64,000 bases of DNA from J038 sp034437535 (GTDB lineage: Bacteria > Chloroflexota > Anaerolineae > Aggregatilineales > Phototrophicaceae): assembly GCA_034437535.1 (NCBI GenBank), contig DAOTTZ010000140.1, forward strand, positions 1 to 64,000, written 5' to 3'. A program made the translations under genes and the position numbers. Below are positions 8,016 to 17,525 of the stretch, piece after piece. Numbering within the stretch: the first letter of the stretch is position 1; every line of letters starts with the position of its first letter. Below the pieces are notes generated by a model that saw only the letters and a list, made by a program, of their open reading frames with translations, was not told the DNA's origin and did not search any database.

Positions 8016-10046
8016 TTATGGTGTACCCGCTTCTACGGTGATTGTGCTTAAGAATAGCCGGGTGCCGCGTTCCTGTCCACCGTCCAGCACGGCCAGCCGC
8101 GCATCGTTACTGTCCTGGTACCCGCCGATTGAAATCTGATAATCACCCGGTGGCAGGGCTTCCGGTAAAATGACATCGGTGATCTGTAAGAAGACATCAC
8201 GATCACGGAGCAAGCGCGGGTTAAGATGCAAGACATCGGTATTCGCCGGTGGGCTTGCACCTGGATCAGACAGAATATGCGTAAACAGCCGTAAATCCGG
8301 CGGGACTGCCCCCTGGGTACGCCAGTAAGAGATCACCCGTAGGGTCTCAGTCTGGGTGTAGGTCTGTGGCCCATCAACCTGATAACCGAGCAGAGTCAGG
8401 TTCCCGCCGAAACTGACCGGAGTCCGGATCGGCGTCTCGGCAGATCCGCCAGCTTCCGGTGCATAACTCACACTTGGCGCACTGACGAATTCCCCCAGCC
8501 GGTCGGCCAATGCTTGCTCCACATGGATGGATAAAATACTCTGTGAGGGCAGATCTGGCGACGTCAAGAGGGAGCCATAGGCCAACCACTCGCGGATTTC
8601 CGGGTGGGCTTCCGTTAAGATGTTGGGATCGGTCAAGATGATCTGTTGTTGGTCGCCACCGTTGGTCATGACCATCGCCCGCAGACAGTTGACATAACGC
8701 AAGTTCGCGCCTTGTTGCCGGTTGAGCATCAGCGAAAATAACTGTGCGTCAGTCAGTGTTGGGGAGGTTGGACTTTGATCTGCACGCCAGCCACACACCA
8801 CCGTCGGGATGTCACCGGCTGTACGGTCGGTGTAACTTGCCAATTGGGCCAGTCGAGATCGAAACGCCTGCTCTACCGCTGGTAGATCACGCCAATTGGT
8901 GAACAAATCATTCGACGTCCACAGCGTATTGCCAATCACCAGGAGCAACAGCCCGACTGCACTCAAACGGCGAAAACTCGTCGGCAAGCTGGCGTATAAC
9001 GTCGTGACCCCGACCGCAAAGAACAGGGCCAATACCGGCAAAATCGCCGCATAGTTGATAAAGTTGGGGGCTTGATCTGAGAATAAGAAGATCGGGCTGA
9101 GGACAACCATGCTGATTAATAACAGCGCATGGCGGGGTTCACGCCAACGCCAGATTGACACGCCAATGCCACCGACCAATAACAACGCACTGAAGGGATC
9201 AAACAAGGGACGACCGGGCAGATTATGCAGGGCGTCCTCGTCACCACGTAACACCAACCCACTGACTCCGTCAACGACTGCTTGCGCCGCAAAACGGGGT
9301 TCATCGCTTAAAAGACGCTCCACACCCCCCAGGGCAGGATTGCGAACCGACGATACCAGATAAGGAATGCTCATGATAATCAACACGAGCAAGGTAAAGC
9401 TGATGTAGCTCCACCGCCGCTGAGAGACACCATGCCGCACGCGCACCAGATAGAGGATAAACAGCAGGCTGAAGATCAAGATCAGTAATCCCGCCGGGTG
9501 GATATACGCCGCTGAACCCAGTACAAAGCCCAACATCGCGGAGACACTGGTGGTGTTATTGCGGATGCGCCGCCGCCGGTAGATGGGAAATGCGACCGAG
9601 AGCAGTAATAAAACTGCCGCGACAAAGGCCGGGATCATGCCTTCGACGAGAATCTGCCGAGAGAGTAAGACCGGCCAGAAGCTCACCGTGATCAACCCGG
9701 CGGCACAGAGACCGCCCAGGTAACCGGTCAGGCGACGGGCGACAGCGTAAGTCATCGCAGTTGTCAGCAAGCCGATCCAGACTGCGAATAGGCGATAACC
9801 AAGCGGCCCATTGCCAACTGCCGATGTGACGACCATCGCCCCGATGTGATACAAGCCTTCGCGGCCTTCGTCACCCAGGTCATAGAAGACTTCTACGTTG
9901 CCAGCCCGCACTGTTTCTGCAATGCGGATGTTGATGATCTCGTCGTCGCTCAGGCCGGTTGGCAGGCTCGTTAGTTCCCACATCCGCAGAGAGGCGGCCA
10001 GGAACAAGATCAGTGTGATGATAACAAAGCTCAGACGCTCCGACAT
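8016..10046 (-). CDS. Polytopic membrane glycosyltransferase (GT39/ArnT-like)
   Basis: The protein begins MSERLSFVIITLILFLAAS, and the first extracytoplasmic loop has GLSDDEIINIRIAETV with the paired acidic residues (DDE) expected of lipid-linked-sugar transferases. Roughly ten membrane segments follow up to residue about 390. A soluble C-terminal part of about 280 residues follows and looks beta-rich towards its end (GNLTLLGYQVDG, LRVISYWRTQG, GDYQISIGGYQD), like the jelly-roll domains seen in related Chloroflexota proteins. The start at 10046 is chosen because AAAGGA lies 8 nt upstream; the longer frame from 10088 overlaps the previous gene. The sugar and acceptor cannot be read. It follows the CopD-like gene by 19 nt and precedes rnz by 3 nt. 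Confidence 0.8.
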   Translation of the reverse strand: MSERLSFVIITLILFLAASLRMWELTSLPTGLSDDEIINIRIAETVRAGNVEVFYDLGDEGREGLYHIGAMVVTSAVGNGPLGYRLFAVWIGLLTTAMTYAVARRLTGYLGGLCAAGLITVSFWPVLLSRQILVEGMIPAFVAAVLLLLSVAFPIYRRRRIRNNTTSVSAMLGFVLGSAAYIHPAGLLILIFSLLFILYLVRVRHGVSQRRWSYISFTLLVLIIMSIPYLVSSVRNPALGGVERLLSDEPRFAAQAVVDGVSGLVLRGDEDALHNLPGRPLFDPFSALLLVGGIGVSIWRWREPRHALLLISMVVLSPIFLFSDQAPNFINYAAILPVLALFFAVGVTTLYASLPTSFRRLSAVGLLLLVIGNTLWTSNDLFTNWRDLPAVEQAFRSRLAQLASYTDRTAGDIPTVVCGWRADQSPTSPTLTDAQLFSLMLNRQQGANLRYVNCLRAMVMTNGGDQQQIILTDPNILTEAHPEIREWLAYGSLLTSPDLPSQSILSIHVEQALADRLGEFVSAPSVSYAPEAGGSAETPIRTPVSFGGNLTLLGYQVDGPQTYTQTETLRVISYWRTQGAVPPDLRLFTHILSDPGASPPANTDVLHLNPRLLRDRDVFLQITDVILPEALPPGDYQISIGGYQDSNDARLAVLDGGQERGTRLFLSTITVEAGTP

Positions 10047-10065
10047 GATCGATCCTTTCTGCTTG

Positions 10066-10575
10066 CTAGAGGACGCCAGCCCAAGCACTGAAGCCCAGGA
10101 CGGCTATTCCCAGCAGGGTATTGAGCCACGTCAGGCGGATCTCGCGCTGTCTTAGCCGTGACCATACCTCTGGGTTGCCTTTTTCGCGTTCCAGGAGCAA
10201 GCTGTTACGCTCCAATGCCGGGAAGATCCCATACTGCATGATGACACCGATGCCGATCATCCCGATGATCGCGATATGCTTCATCAAGATGACCACACTC
10301 CATGTATTGCTGAAATCCAGCAGGCCGTTGTAATTCTCGTCCAGCGACATCTGGAACAACCCGGTGACGATCAAGACGACCAGACAGAGGTTACCCCAGG
10401 GCGTGAACCGCTGACGAAACTGCCCTAATACGCTATAGAGAGCCGGGGTATCTGCCAGGGTGCGCCGCACCGCCGGCCACACCAGCACCGTCGTGATGAC
10501 CAACCCTCCCACCCAGATGACCGTTGCCAGCAGGTGGAAGAAAAGGCTAATTGCAAGGATTGTACTCTGGGGCAA
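10066..10575 (-). CDS. CopD-like integral membrane protein
   Basis: This is a small protein of about 169 residues with four predicted membrane helices: FFHLLATVIWVGGLVITTVL, then LCLVVLIVTGLFQM, then HIAIIGMIGIGVIMQYG, then TLLGIAVLGFSAWAGVL. The HLLATVIWVGG segment in helix 1 and the KH of helix 3 resemble the CopD/DUF420-like family of membrane proteins, some of which take part in copper handling. The function here is not established. I chose the TTG at 10575 because GGAGGA sits 8 nt before it (10589-10584); a longer frame from 10617 has no such site. The gene overlaps the end of the upstream hydrolase gene by 29 nt, which suggests coupled translation. No metal-binding His/Cys cluster beyond the single histidines is visible. 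Confidence 0.65.
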   Translation of the reverse strand: MPQSTILAISLFFHLLATVIWVGGLVITTVLVWPAVRRTLADTPALYSVLGQFRQRFTPWGNLCLVVLIVTGLFQMSLDENYNGLLDFSNTWSVVILMKHIAIIGMIGIGVIMQYGIFPALERNSLLLEREKGNPEVWSRLRQREIRLTWLNTLLGIAVLGFSAWAGVL

Positions 10576-11767
10576 CGGCGGATTCCTCCGGGTTACGGGC
10601 GGGTAAGACGTTTTCACCGCAGATCTTTGGCATCTGGGCTAACCCGGCGAAGGCCGGTCGCATCGGGCCTTCTGGCTCGTTGAGTGCCCACCAGTATTCT
10701 TCGTCTTCTGGCGTCCAGAATTGCTCTGCCAGGTAAATAGTAGAAATCAACCCGACCCAGGGCCGCCAATTCTCTGCCGCATAAGTATACGCGCCGACCA
10801 GATACTCGCGCTGTTGCGCTTCTGTCACCGCATGCCATTGGTATTCCGGGTGAACCTGGTCAGTCGTATAGCCGAGTTCTAAGATCGCGATCTGACGCTT
10901 GGCATCATCGTTTTCGATCATAATCTGGCGCATGTCCTCCACCCGGCGGAAGGTCGCCCAGCGTCCGCGTCCGTCGGCTTCGGCTTCGTCCGGCCCGTAA
11001 TCCGGTGGTTTGCCCCATCCCGGCGCATGGACGCCGACGACATCAACGTACTGCTCGAAGCCAGCATCATACATGGCTTGCAAGTAAATGTCATCAGCAT
11101 GAGCGGTATCGTCATAATTGCCGGTGGGGGATAGGCCAGCAGAGATAATGATCGCGTCGGGGTCGGCCTGACGGATGCCATCACTACAGGCCGCCAACAA
11201 TGCGACGTAATCGGCGGCATTGGGCGGACGGTTACCCCATTCTCGCGTTAGGTTTGGTTCATTCCAGACCTGATACGCCGCGATCCGTCCTTGATACCGT
11301 TGGGCCAGGGTGCCACAATATTCGCCGAATTCTGCCGGGTCATCCGGTGGCGCGTCAATGTAATCACTGCTCACTTGCGGCGGCAGGCTAGGATGCGCCC
11401 AATCTGGCGCATTGCTAAGCCGGGCGACGATGTGCAGATTTTTCTCGTTCGCCATCGCCACGATTTGATCGGCAATCGTCCATTTCCATTCGTCATCGCG
11501 CAGTTCGATGTCTTGCCAGGCGAAGGTCTGCTTGATGTGCGTAAACCCCATCAAGCGCGTCCATTCCATGTGCAAGGGTGCGGTCGTCGCGGTATCCCAC
11601 CAGGCGAAGGTTTGCACGCCATAGGTCAACGAGGTGAAGTTCGGCTGTGTGATGGCCCCGGCTTGAAACGGGTCATCATCACCCCGGCCACACCCGGCGG
11701 CTAAAATTAAAACAAATAACAAGGCCAGGGCATAGGCCCCGACCTTGTGTATCAAACTGGTTGGCAT
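10547..11767 (-). CDS. Lipoprotein glycoside hydrolase (clan GH-A-like)
   Basis: A signal peptide ends in the lipobox LAAGC (Cys26), so the mature protein should be lipid-anchored outside the membrane. The rest is a TIM-barrel hydrolase of clan-A type. The acid/base motif VWNEPNL has Glu170, the nucleophile strand ILELGYT has Glu297, and GVHAPGW lies between them. The best general comparison is with GH39/GH5-like enzymes; the substrate is unknown. This is the fourth of four adjacent paralogs, all sharing NEPN, a VISAG(A)PSPTG-like strand and GVH. The ATG at 11767 follows the previous gene by only 4 nt; a longer frame would overlap it. The stop lies inside the CopD-like gene. Confidence 0.8.
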   Translation of the reverse strand: MPTSLIHKVGAYALALLFVLILAAGCGRGDDDPFQAGAITQPNFTSLTYGVQTFAWWDTATTAPLHMEWTRLMGFTHIKQTFAWQDIELRDDEWKWTIADQIVAMANEKNLHIVARLSNAPDWAHPSLPPQVSSDYIDAPPDDPAEFGEYCGTLAQRYQGRIAAYQVWNEPNLTREWGNRPPNAADYVALLAACSDGIRQADPDAIIISAGLSPTGNYDDTAHADDIYLQAMYDAGFEQYVDVVGVHAPGWGKPPDYGPDEAEADGRGRWATFRRVEDMRQIMIENDDAKRQIAILELGYTTDQVHPEYQWHAVTEAQQREYLVGAYTYAAENWRPWVGLISTIYLAEQFWTPEDEEYWWALNEPEGPMRPAFAGLAQMPKICGENVLPARNPEESAVAPEYNPCN

Positions 11768-11771
11768 GAGT

Positions 11772-13181
11772 CTACGAGTTCTCCGCCACCCACTGCGCGA
11801 CGGCATCATACGCCGGACGTTTGACAAAATCCGGGCCGATCAGCGAGTAAGGGGTGTTGTCGCTCTGGGTACTCCAACCGGCTTGTGGCCCATAGTTGAG
11901 GTTCCAGATGATGGCGATCCACACGTAATCCCATTCTTGCATCAGGGTGAGCGCATCGACCGTGAATTCGGCTTGTTCTTCCAGCGTGTTATCCAGCGCG
12001 AACTCGAAGTTCGGCGGGTAGCCTTCGCCCAGGCCATCCATCGTCGCCCAGCCGAACTCTGTGATGCATAGTTTCTGGTCGCCCCCGGCAACAGCGATCT
12101 TGTTGGCATACGTTTCCAGCGTACTGCGGAAGCTCCAGCTATGATGTGGGTTATCAAATGGCCCACGGAAGAGAGCCGTTGGGTCGTTGGGGGTGGCATC
12201 CCAGGTGAATTGTGGCGCGACATTGTAACCGTTGTGATGAACACCCACACAATCGACATAATTCAACAAGCCAGAAGCGATCATTTCATCGACGTAATCG
12301 AAGTCATCAATCGCCCGGACGACGCCGAACTCATCGACAAAGCCACCAGTGGGGGAAGGCGCACCGCTGATGACGATGATCCCTGGGTCGATATTCTTGA
12401 TAGCCTGGGTGCCAACCTGCACCAATTCTACGAAGTTTGCCGCGCTTACGCCCCCGGCAGACATCCATTCGCGGTCGAGGTTTGGCTCATTCCAGATTTC
12501 AATCGCGGCAATTTGGCCGGGATAGCGGTTGACCATGTCGGTCATAAACTCAGCGAATTCGCCGTAGTCGGCGGGCGGGCCTTCAGCTTCCAGGTCAACG
12601 CCAGCCTCGCGCGCCCACTCTGGCGCGGCGACGACCGACAGCACAACATTCATGTCGAACTCTTGCGCGTATTCCATCACGAAGTCGAGCTTGGTCCAGT
12701 CGTAGACATCCGGTTCAGTCTCGATGCTATACCAGCGCACTTGTTGCTTGAACCAGTTCAGGTTCATGCCCCGGACGTCGTTCATCCAACCCCGTTGAAT
12801 ATCCGGGTTGTAATCGATGCTCTGTTGCACCTGGATGCCGACGTGAAATTCGTCTTTGGTATCGACCGGCAGTGGTTCAACCGTCGGGAGTGGTTGGGAC
12901 GCCTCGCCGTTGTCCTCACCGGTATCGTCGTCGTCGTCAGATTCTTCAGCGTCCTGATTGCTCCCACCCAGGGCAGAAAGTGGCGTCACGCCGACGGGCG
13001 ACGCCTGCGCCACATCGACGGGTAAGGCGACATCCTGGCTGGAAGCGGCCAGGGCCTCATCGGTTGGGTTATAGGTCAGGTAAATTGCGAAGAAGACCGC
13101 ACTGCCAATGACGAAGGTAATCAACGTCCAGACGAAGGCGAAGCTTCGAACCTGTTTTTTTACGGTTTCATTTGTTGCCAT
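11772..13181 (-). CDS. Membrane-anchored glycoside hydrolase (clan GH-A-like)
   Basis: The protein has 469 residues. One membrane helix (about 13-36) is followed by an acidic linker with a run of five aspartates (about residues 82-86), then a TIM-barrel catalytic domain from about 110. Both catalytic glutamates are in place: Glu232 in IWNEPNL and Glu375 in ITEFGWA. MNLNWFKQQVRW and ISGAPSPTGG match the neighbouring hydrolases closely. It probably acts on a polysaccharide or glycan at the cell surface. A frame open to 13670 runs far into the neighbouring gene. I take the ATG at 13181, preceded by a GAGG about 11 nt upstream and directly followed by a plausible anchor sequence. It lies 35 nt after the previous gene and 4 nt before the next. 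Confidence 0.8.
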   Translation of the reverse strand: MATNETVKKQVRSFAFVWTLITFVIGSAVFFAIYLTYNPTDEALAASSQDVALPVDVAQASPVGVTPLSALGGSNQDAEESDDDDDTGEDNGEASQPLPTVEPLPVDTKDEFHVGIQVQQSIDYNPDIQRGWMNDVRGMNLNWFKQQVRWYSIETEPDVYDWTKLDFVMEYAQEFDMNVVLSVVAAPEWAREAGVDLEAEGPPADYGEFAEFMTDMVNRYPGQIAAIEIWNEPNLDREWMSAGGVSAANFVELVQVGTQAIKNIDPGIIVISGAPSPTGGFVDEFGVVRAIDDFDYVDEMIASGLLNYVDCVGVHHNGYNVAPQFTWDATPNDPTALFRGPFDNPHHSWSFRSTLETYANKIAVAGGDQKLCITEFGWATMDGLGEGYPPNFEFALDNTLEEQAEFTVDALTLMQEWDYVWIAIIWNLNYGPQAGWSTQSDNTPYSLIGPDFVKRPAYDAVAQWVAENS

Positions 13182-13216
13182 ATCGGGTTGCATCCTCATT
13201 TTCTTATCAGATGATT

Positions 13217-16069
13217 CTATCCCCCACCAGCCAGTGCCCCACATGCGGGGCAACTGCCATCGGGACGAATTATAGCATAACCTGCCATCGGGTCGGAGTC
13301 GTAACGTGTAAAGTCGATGTTCCAGACGATCATCATCGCCACGCGCCCACTCTGGGCGGTGATGGCCGCCGCCTCCGCCAACCATTGCGCTTGTTGTGCG
13401 ACAGTCACACCGGCGGCCCAGGCAAATGCCGGGGGAAGCGGGCCGAAGCCCTGCGATGAAAGATACCCTAGCTCGGTGATGCACATCGGGAGTTGACCGC
13501 CGGTGATCTGCCAGTAGCGGTTGAGCAAGCGTTGCAGGTAGCGCGTGTAATAATCGTCGCCGCGTGGGTCGCCGGTGGTTTGCGTCGGGGAGATAATGCC
13601 CTCGTTGTAGTGGACCCCCAGGCAATCGGCATAATTCAAGCCGCCAGCCGCTACAAACTGACGGAGCCAATTATCATCGTTGACTACCAGACCAGGAAAA
13701 CTGGCTTCCGCACCGGTGGGGGCCGGGGCACCACTGATGACGATGACGTTCGGATTGCGCGACTTAATCGCGTTGTAGGTTTGGGCCAGCAGGGCGGCGT
13801 AATCGCCACCGTTAATCTGACCTTCCGGCCATTCTCGCGCCAGGTTTGGTTCATTCCACACTTCGATTGCATCAGCCCCCAGCGCGGCCACTTCCCCAGC
13901 ATAACGGGCAAAGCCCTGCACGTAGCCTTCTCCACCTGCTCGTACATCATTGGGGCTACCGACCAACCCGATCAAGATCTTAAACCCGGAGCCATGCGCG
14001 GTACGGATGGTATTGGCGACAAATTCGGTATTGGATCCAGGGCCATACCGGACCTGTACTTTGATCCATTGCATACCGGCCCCGCGCATCGCCGCCCGTG
14101 CCGCGCTATTGCCGGCGGACATCATATGCCCGCCAAGCTCAAACCCGCTGAGATTAAGCGGCCCGACATTGACCGCTCCCGGTTGAGAAAATCCGGCTGA
14201 TGTATTACCCGTGAAGCTATTGGTAGAGCCTTCGGGCTGAGCCGTCACCGGAACCGGCGTGAACTCCGCCGGGATGAGAGTCGGCGTCAGGGTGGGGAAG
14301 GGGGCGGCCGTGCTGGATGGGAGCGCGGTCGGGGTTGCGCTCGGTTGGGCCAGCGCGACGGCCACACTATCACGCGGGCTGACGGCTTCGCCGTCGATGA
14401 CCTCCACATTGACACTGTAATTCCCTTCCGGCGCATCCAACGTGACGACGACATCGGCGTTAAAGCCAGTGACGAAAGATTGTACTTCTCCCTGTTCCCC
14501 CTGGATATGCCAGCGGAGTTGCAGGGTCGTCGTGCTGGCACCGGAAGCCCCGCCGGCCTGGAATGTGGCGACTTCTGCGACGATGCCGGGTGCCAGGTCA
14601 TCGGCCAGCAGGTCATCGAACGCGAAGCCTGCGATATTGTAACTGGCTAACAAGCTCATCCGATGGTGCAAGGCGCGGCCTGTAGTCAACCACATCCGGC
14701 TTACCGGTTGGTCATCAGTGTTGAAGTAATCCACAAAAGGCGTCTGGGCGATCTCATCACTACCGGGGAGCGCACGCAGTCCATCCAACCGCAAGCGGAG
14801 CAAGTCACCGGGGCGCATGGTCGGGCCACTGCCATTGACCATCACATCGACATCTCCCAGGTTATCCAGCGCATCGCTGTACCCAATGCGGGAAAGACGG
14901 TCGTTCTCTGCCTGGACTGAAAGCGCGTGCAAGCCCATGATGATCTTCGAACGTGGAATCTCCCGTACCAGCGCGGTCAGTTCTGTGGCGATCAGGCCGT
15001 CTGGCGCGTACAGGGCCGGGTCGATCCCGGTTGAGATTTGAATCAGATCGGCATGTGTGCCCAGGTTCTGCCGGTCATAGGCCGGGGTCGGCGTCAGCGG
15101 GATGACGACGCCCAACGACGCGCCGATACCGTCTAGTCGTTCGGCTAGATCCTGGGCGAATGTGCTGTAATCGTCGCGATGTTCCGCCGTCAGTCCGCGA
15201 TAGTCGATGAATACGCCGTCATAATTACCAGCGGTGACGAAATCAATGATGTGTTCGATATGATCCGCCCGCCGGAATGGATCGCGCAAGAGGGTATCCA
15301 CCGTGCCGGTGTCAATAGCGCGGAGGTCACTATAGTTGCGAATGACGGGGAGCAGGGCGTAATCCGCGAAGCTGGCAAACCCCGGGGCCAGGTTGCCGGT
15401 CAGGGTGGCGTCGGCGTCGGTCGGTCGGATGCCAACTGGACTCAGAATCGTCGTAACCTGTTCGGCGTCATCGTGCAGGGTCTGGCCGAAGCCGAGTTGC
15501 GTTATCACGATGGGGGTGCGTGTGTCTGCCTGAAATAATCCGACGCGCTCCGGCATAAAATCGAGCGTAGCCGTCAGGCTGTCGTCATCCGGTTCGACGG
15601 TCGAGGGTAGAAACCGCCAGATCTGCCCATCATGCGCGTAGATGTCCAGCAGGGCTGGCTGTGCCTCATCTAGCAGATGAAATTGTAGCTGTGCGATTGC
15701 TGGTGGTGTGCCACTTGTAGCTACAGCCATGATCGCGCCGATGGGCATGGTACCCTCCGGCGGGATGAGGTCATCACGTTCGGTGAGCGCGACCGCGAAA
15801 TCTGCGGTCAGGGCGTCTGGGTCCACGCGGAATGTCAACGCGGGTTCGCTGATGAGTGTCTCTGTGCCGCTGGTATCGATGCCTTCGACAACCCGCATCA
15901 CGACGGCTTCCGGCTGATTGGCGGTCAGTGACTGATAATCCAGCATTTCGGACGATATACTGCGCGGCAAGAGTACGATGCCGATGCCGAGACCAGCCAC
16001 CACCAGGATGACGACGGCATAGAGTAGGTAAGAGGGGCGGCGTCTGTTCTGGGTGGAATTATCTTGCAT
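13217..16069 (-). CDS. Large surface protein: degenerate GH18-like domain plus clan GH-A-like hydrolase
   Basis: A 950-residue protein with one N-terminal membrane helix (13-34). A beta-rich region precedes a GH18-like barrel (about 200-480) in which the family motif DGxxIDxE reads DGVFIDYR, so the catalytic glutamate is Arg; activity of this part is doubtful. An Ig-like/beta segment and a Pro/Thr/Ser linker (about 590-650) lead to a C-terminal clan-A hydrolase with VWNEPNL and ITELGYL, both glutamates kept. It ends in GSCPACGAL, a motif shared with the next paralog. The combination suggests a wall- or polysaccharide-binding module joined to a working hydrolase. It is the second gene of the four-hydrolase run and has 35 nt to the next. 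Confidence 0.75.
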   Translation of the reverse strand: MQDNSTQNRRRPSYLLYAVVILVVAGLGIGIVLLPRSISSEMLDYQSLTANQPEAVVMRVVEGIDTSGTETLISEPALTFRVDPDALTADFAVALTERDDLIPPEGTMPIGAIMAVATSGTPPAIAQLQFHLLDEAQPALLDIYAHDGQIWRFLPSTVEPDDDSLTATLDFMPERVGLFQADTRTPIVITQLGFGQTLHDDAEQVTTILSPVGIRPTDADATLTGNLAPGFASFADYALLPVIRNYSDLRAIDTGTVDTLLRDPFRRADHIEHIIDFVTAGNYDGVFIDYRGLTAEHRDDYSTFAQDLAERLDGIGASLGVVIPLTPTPAYDRQNLGTHADLIQISTGIDPALYAPDGLIATELTALVREIPRSKIIMGLHALSVQAENDRLSRIGYSDALDNLGDVDVMVNGSGPTMRPGDLLRLRLDGLRALPGSDEIAQTPFVDYFNTDDQPVSRMWLTTGRALHHRMSLLASYNIAGFAFDDLLADDLAPGIVAEVATFQAGGASGASTTTLQLRWHIQGEQGEVQSFVTGFNADVVVTLDAPEGNYSVNVEVIDGEAVSPRDSVAVALAQPSATPTALPSSTAAPFPTLTPTLIPAEFTPVPVTAQPEGSTNSFTGNTSAGFSQPGAVNVGPLNLSGFELGGHMMSAGNSAARAAMRGAGMQWIKVQVRYGPGSNTEFVANTIRTAHGSGFKILIGLVGSPNDVRAGGEGYVQGFARYAGEVAALGADAIEVWNEPNLAREWPEGQINGGDYAALLAQTYNAIKSRNPNVIVISGAPAPTGAEASFPGLVVNDDNWLRQFVAAGGLNYADCLGVHYNEGIISPTQTTGDPRGDDYYTRYLQRLLNRYWQITGGQLPMCITELGYLSSQGFGPLPPAFAWAAGVTVAQQAQWLAEAAAITAQSGRVAMMIVWNIDFTRYDSDPMAGYAIIRPDGSCPACGALAGGG

Positions 16070-16108
16070 CAGGCGGTTGCCTCATACTGATTTGATTGAG
16101 GGGGGAAC

Positions 16109-16130
16109 AGGGACGGCGTTCACCGTCCCT
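16109..16130. other. Inverted repeat between two hydrolase genes
   Basis: AGGGACGG (16109-16116) and CCGTCCCT (16123-16130) form an 8-bp stem with a 6-nt loop in the 85-nt gap between two minus-strand hydrolase genes. No T-run follows on either strand, so it is more likely an RNA processing or stability element than a terminator. Confidence 0.4.
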
Positions 16131-16154
16131 GCATCATGATCCAGGTGGATCACG

Positions 16155-17525
16155 TTAGTTTGCTAGCGCGTTACAGGCCGGGCAGGTGCCATCCGGGCGG
16201 ATCAAAGCGTAACCGGCCATCGGGTCTGCGCCGTAATTGCGGAAGTTCATGTTCCAGATGATGACCAGGCGCACACCGCGCCGCGCCGCGTAGTTCATCG
16301 CACCATCAACCCAGGCCGCTTGTTGTGCCAGGGTTGTCCCCTGTGCCCAGGCAAACCCAGGTGAAAGCGGCGGGTAACCCTCTGGCGTTAAGTATCCCAA
16401 TTCGGTAAAGCACAGCGGAATCCGCCCGCCGAAGGCACCGGAATACACATCAATCATCGCGGGTAGATAACGGGTGTAGTAACCGCTGTTGCCGCGTGGG
16501 TCGCCACTGCGGGCTGTCGGCGGTAGGATGCCTTCGTTGTAATGGACGCCGACGCAATCCATGTAATTACCCGCACCGGCGCGGGCCATCCCGGCCAGGT
16601 AATTGTTATCGTTTACCACGCGGCCAGGGAACGCGGCTTCGGCCCCGGTGGGGGCGGGCGCACCGCTGATAACCAGCACGTTCGGGTTAGCGCGTTTGAT
16701 CGCAGTGTAAGACCGGCGGAGCAGTTCGGTGTAATCCCCGGCGTTGATGCGCCCGGCGGGCCATTCATGGTCGATATTTGGCTCGTTCCACACCTCGATG
16801 GCGTCTGCACCCAGGTTGGCAAGTTGGGCTACAAAATCAGCATATCGGTCGAAGTAACCGTCTTTATAGATGTCTTCCTTGTAACCGACGACCCCCAGCA
16901 AAATACGGAAACCATAGGCATGAGCCGTGTTGATGGTGTCGGCCCAGCCGTCCGCGCTCTGGCCGTCGCTCCAGCGTACCTGCTTCTTTACCCAGGTCAT
17001 CCCGGATGCCGCCATCAGGTTCATTGCGCCATCTTCGAAGCCGGCGATGTGTGCGCCATAACTAAAACCACGTACCGGGGCTGTGCTGGCAACCGGGGCC
17101 GGGTTCGTCTGTTCCACGCCGGGTTCCGCCTCTGGCGGTTCTTCAGCCTCTGGGGCCGGTTGTGCCGGGGCCGCGCCTTGCGGCGGTGCCAGAACAAACG
17201 GTGTGTCTACCGTGATAATGCGGATGCCGATGATCTCGCTCAGGCTGAGTCCGGTCGGCCCGTTGATGATCCAGCCGACGGTGCCACGTTGTGTGATGCC
17301 GCGCACCCACTCGCCGCTCTCGTTGCGTCCGTCAAGGCGGAAGGCGGTGCCGCGCTCAACGGTTCCTAACCGTTCGGCGTCTGCACTGGGCGCACTGCGG
17401 ATGTTGACGTTCTGGGTGATGGTCACGGTCAGATCCGCAATCCCTTGTTGGGCAAAGGTGATCGTCGAGCCTAAAAGTAAAATCAAGACGATGAGTAAGC
17501 TTTTCTTCACAGTTACAGTCCTCAT
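16155..17525 (-). CDS. Secreted SH3b-domain glycoside hydrolase (clan GH-A-like)
   Basis: A signal peptide (LLIVLILLLGSTITFAQ) is followed by a bacterial SH3 domain at about 30-95 (VNIRSAPSADAERLGTV, then GWIINGPTG), a module that often binds cell-wall peptides. A Pro/Glu/Ala-rich linker (110-150) leads to a TIM-barrel hydrolase with Glu248 in VWNEPNI and Glu375 in FTELGYL. The C-terminus reads GTCPACNALAN, almost the same as in the preceding 950-residue paralog, and the catalytic domains of these two are the closest pair in the group. It is likely secreted or wall-associated. It is the first gene of the minus-strand run that ends with rnz, and is transcribed divergently from the crotonase gene. 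Confidence 0.82.
   Translation of the reverse strand: MRTVTVKKSLLIVLILLLGSTITFAQQGIADLTVTITQNVNIRSAPSADAERLGTVERGTAFRLDGRNESGEWVRGITQRGTVGWIINGPTGLSLSEIIGIRIITVDTPFVLAPPQGAAPAQPAPEAEEPPEAEPGVEQTNPAPVASTAPVRGFSYGAHIAGFEDGAMNLMAASGMTWVKKQVRWSDGQSADGWADTINTAHAYGFRILLGVVGYKEDIYKDGYFDRYADFVAQLANLGADAIEVWNEPNIDHEWPAGRINAGDYTELLRRSYTAIKRANPNVLVISGAPAPTGAEAAFPGRVVNDNNYLAGMARAGAGNYMDCVGVHYNEGILPPTARSGDPRGNSGYYTRYLPAMIDVYSGAFGGRIPLCFTELGYLTPEGYPPLSPGFAWAQGTTLAQQAAWVDGAMNYAARRGVRLVIIWNMNFRNYGADPMAGYALIRPDGTCPACNALAN

Noticed and set aside
12141..13025. Open frame of 294 codons on the plus strand opposite a glycoside hydrolase gene
   Set aside because: The real gene on the minus strand has catalytic motifs and a good start. 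This frame is a shadow of it with no domain.
13184..13670. N-terminal extension of the 469-residue hydrolase up to 13670
   Set aside because: The extension overlaps the neighbouring hydrolase gene in another frame, and a normal membrane anchor begins at ATG 13181.
16542..17369. Plus-strand open frame of 275 codons opposite the SH3b hydrolase
   Set aside because: Antisense shadow; no motif, and a composition typical of reverse reading of a GC-rich gene.
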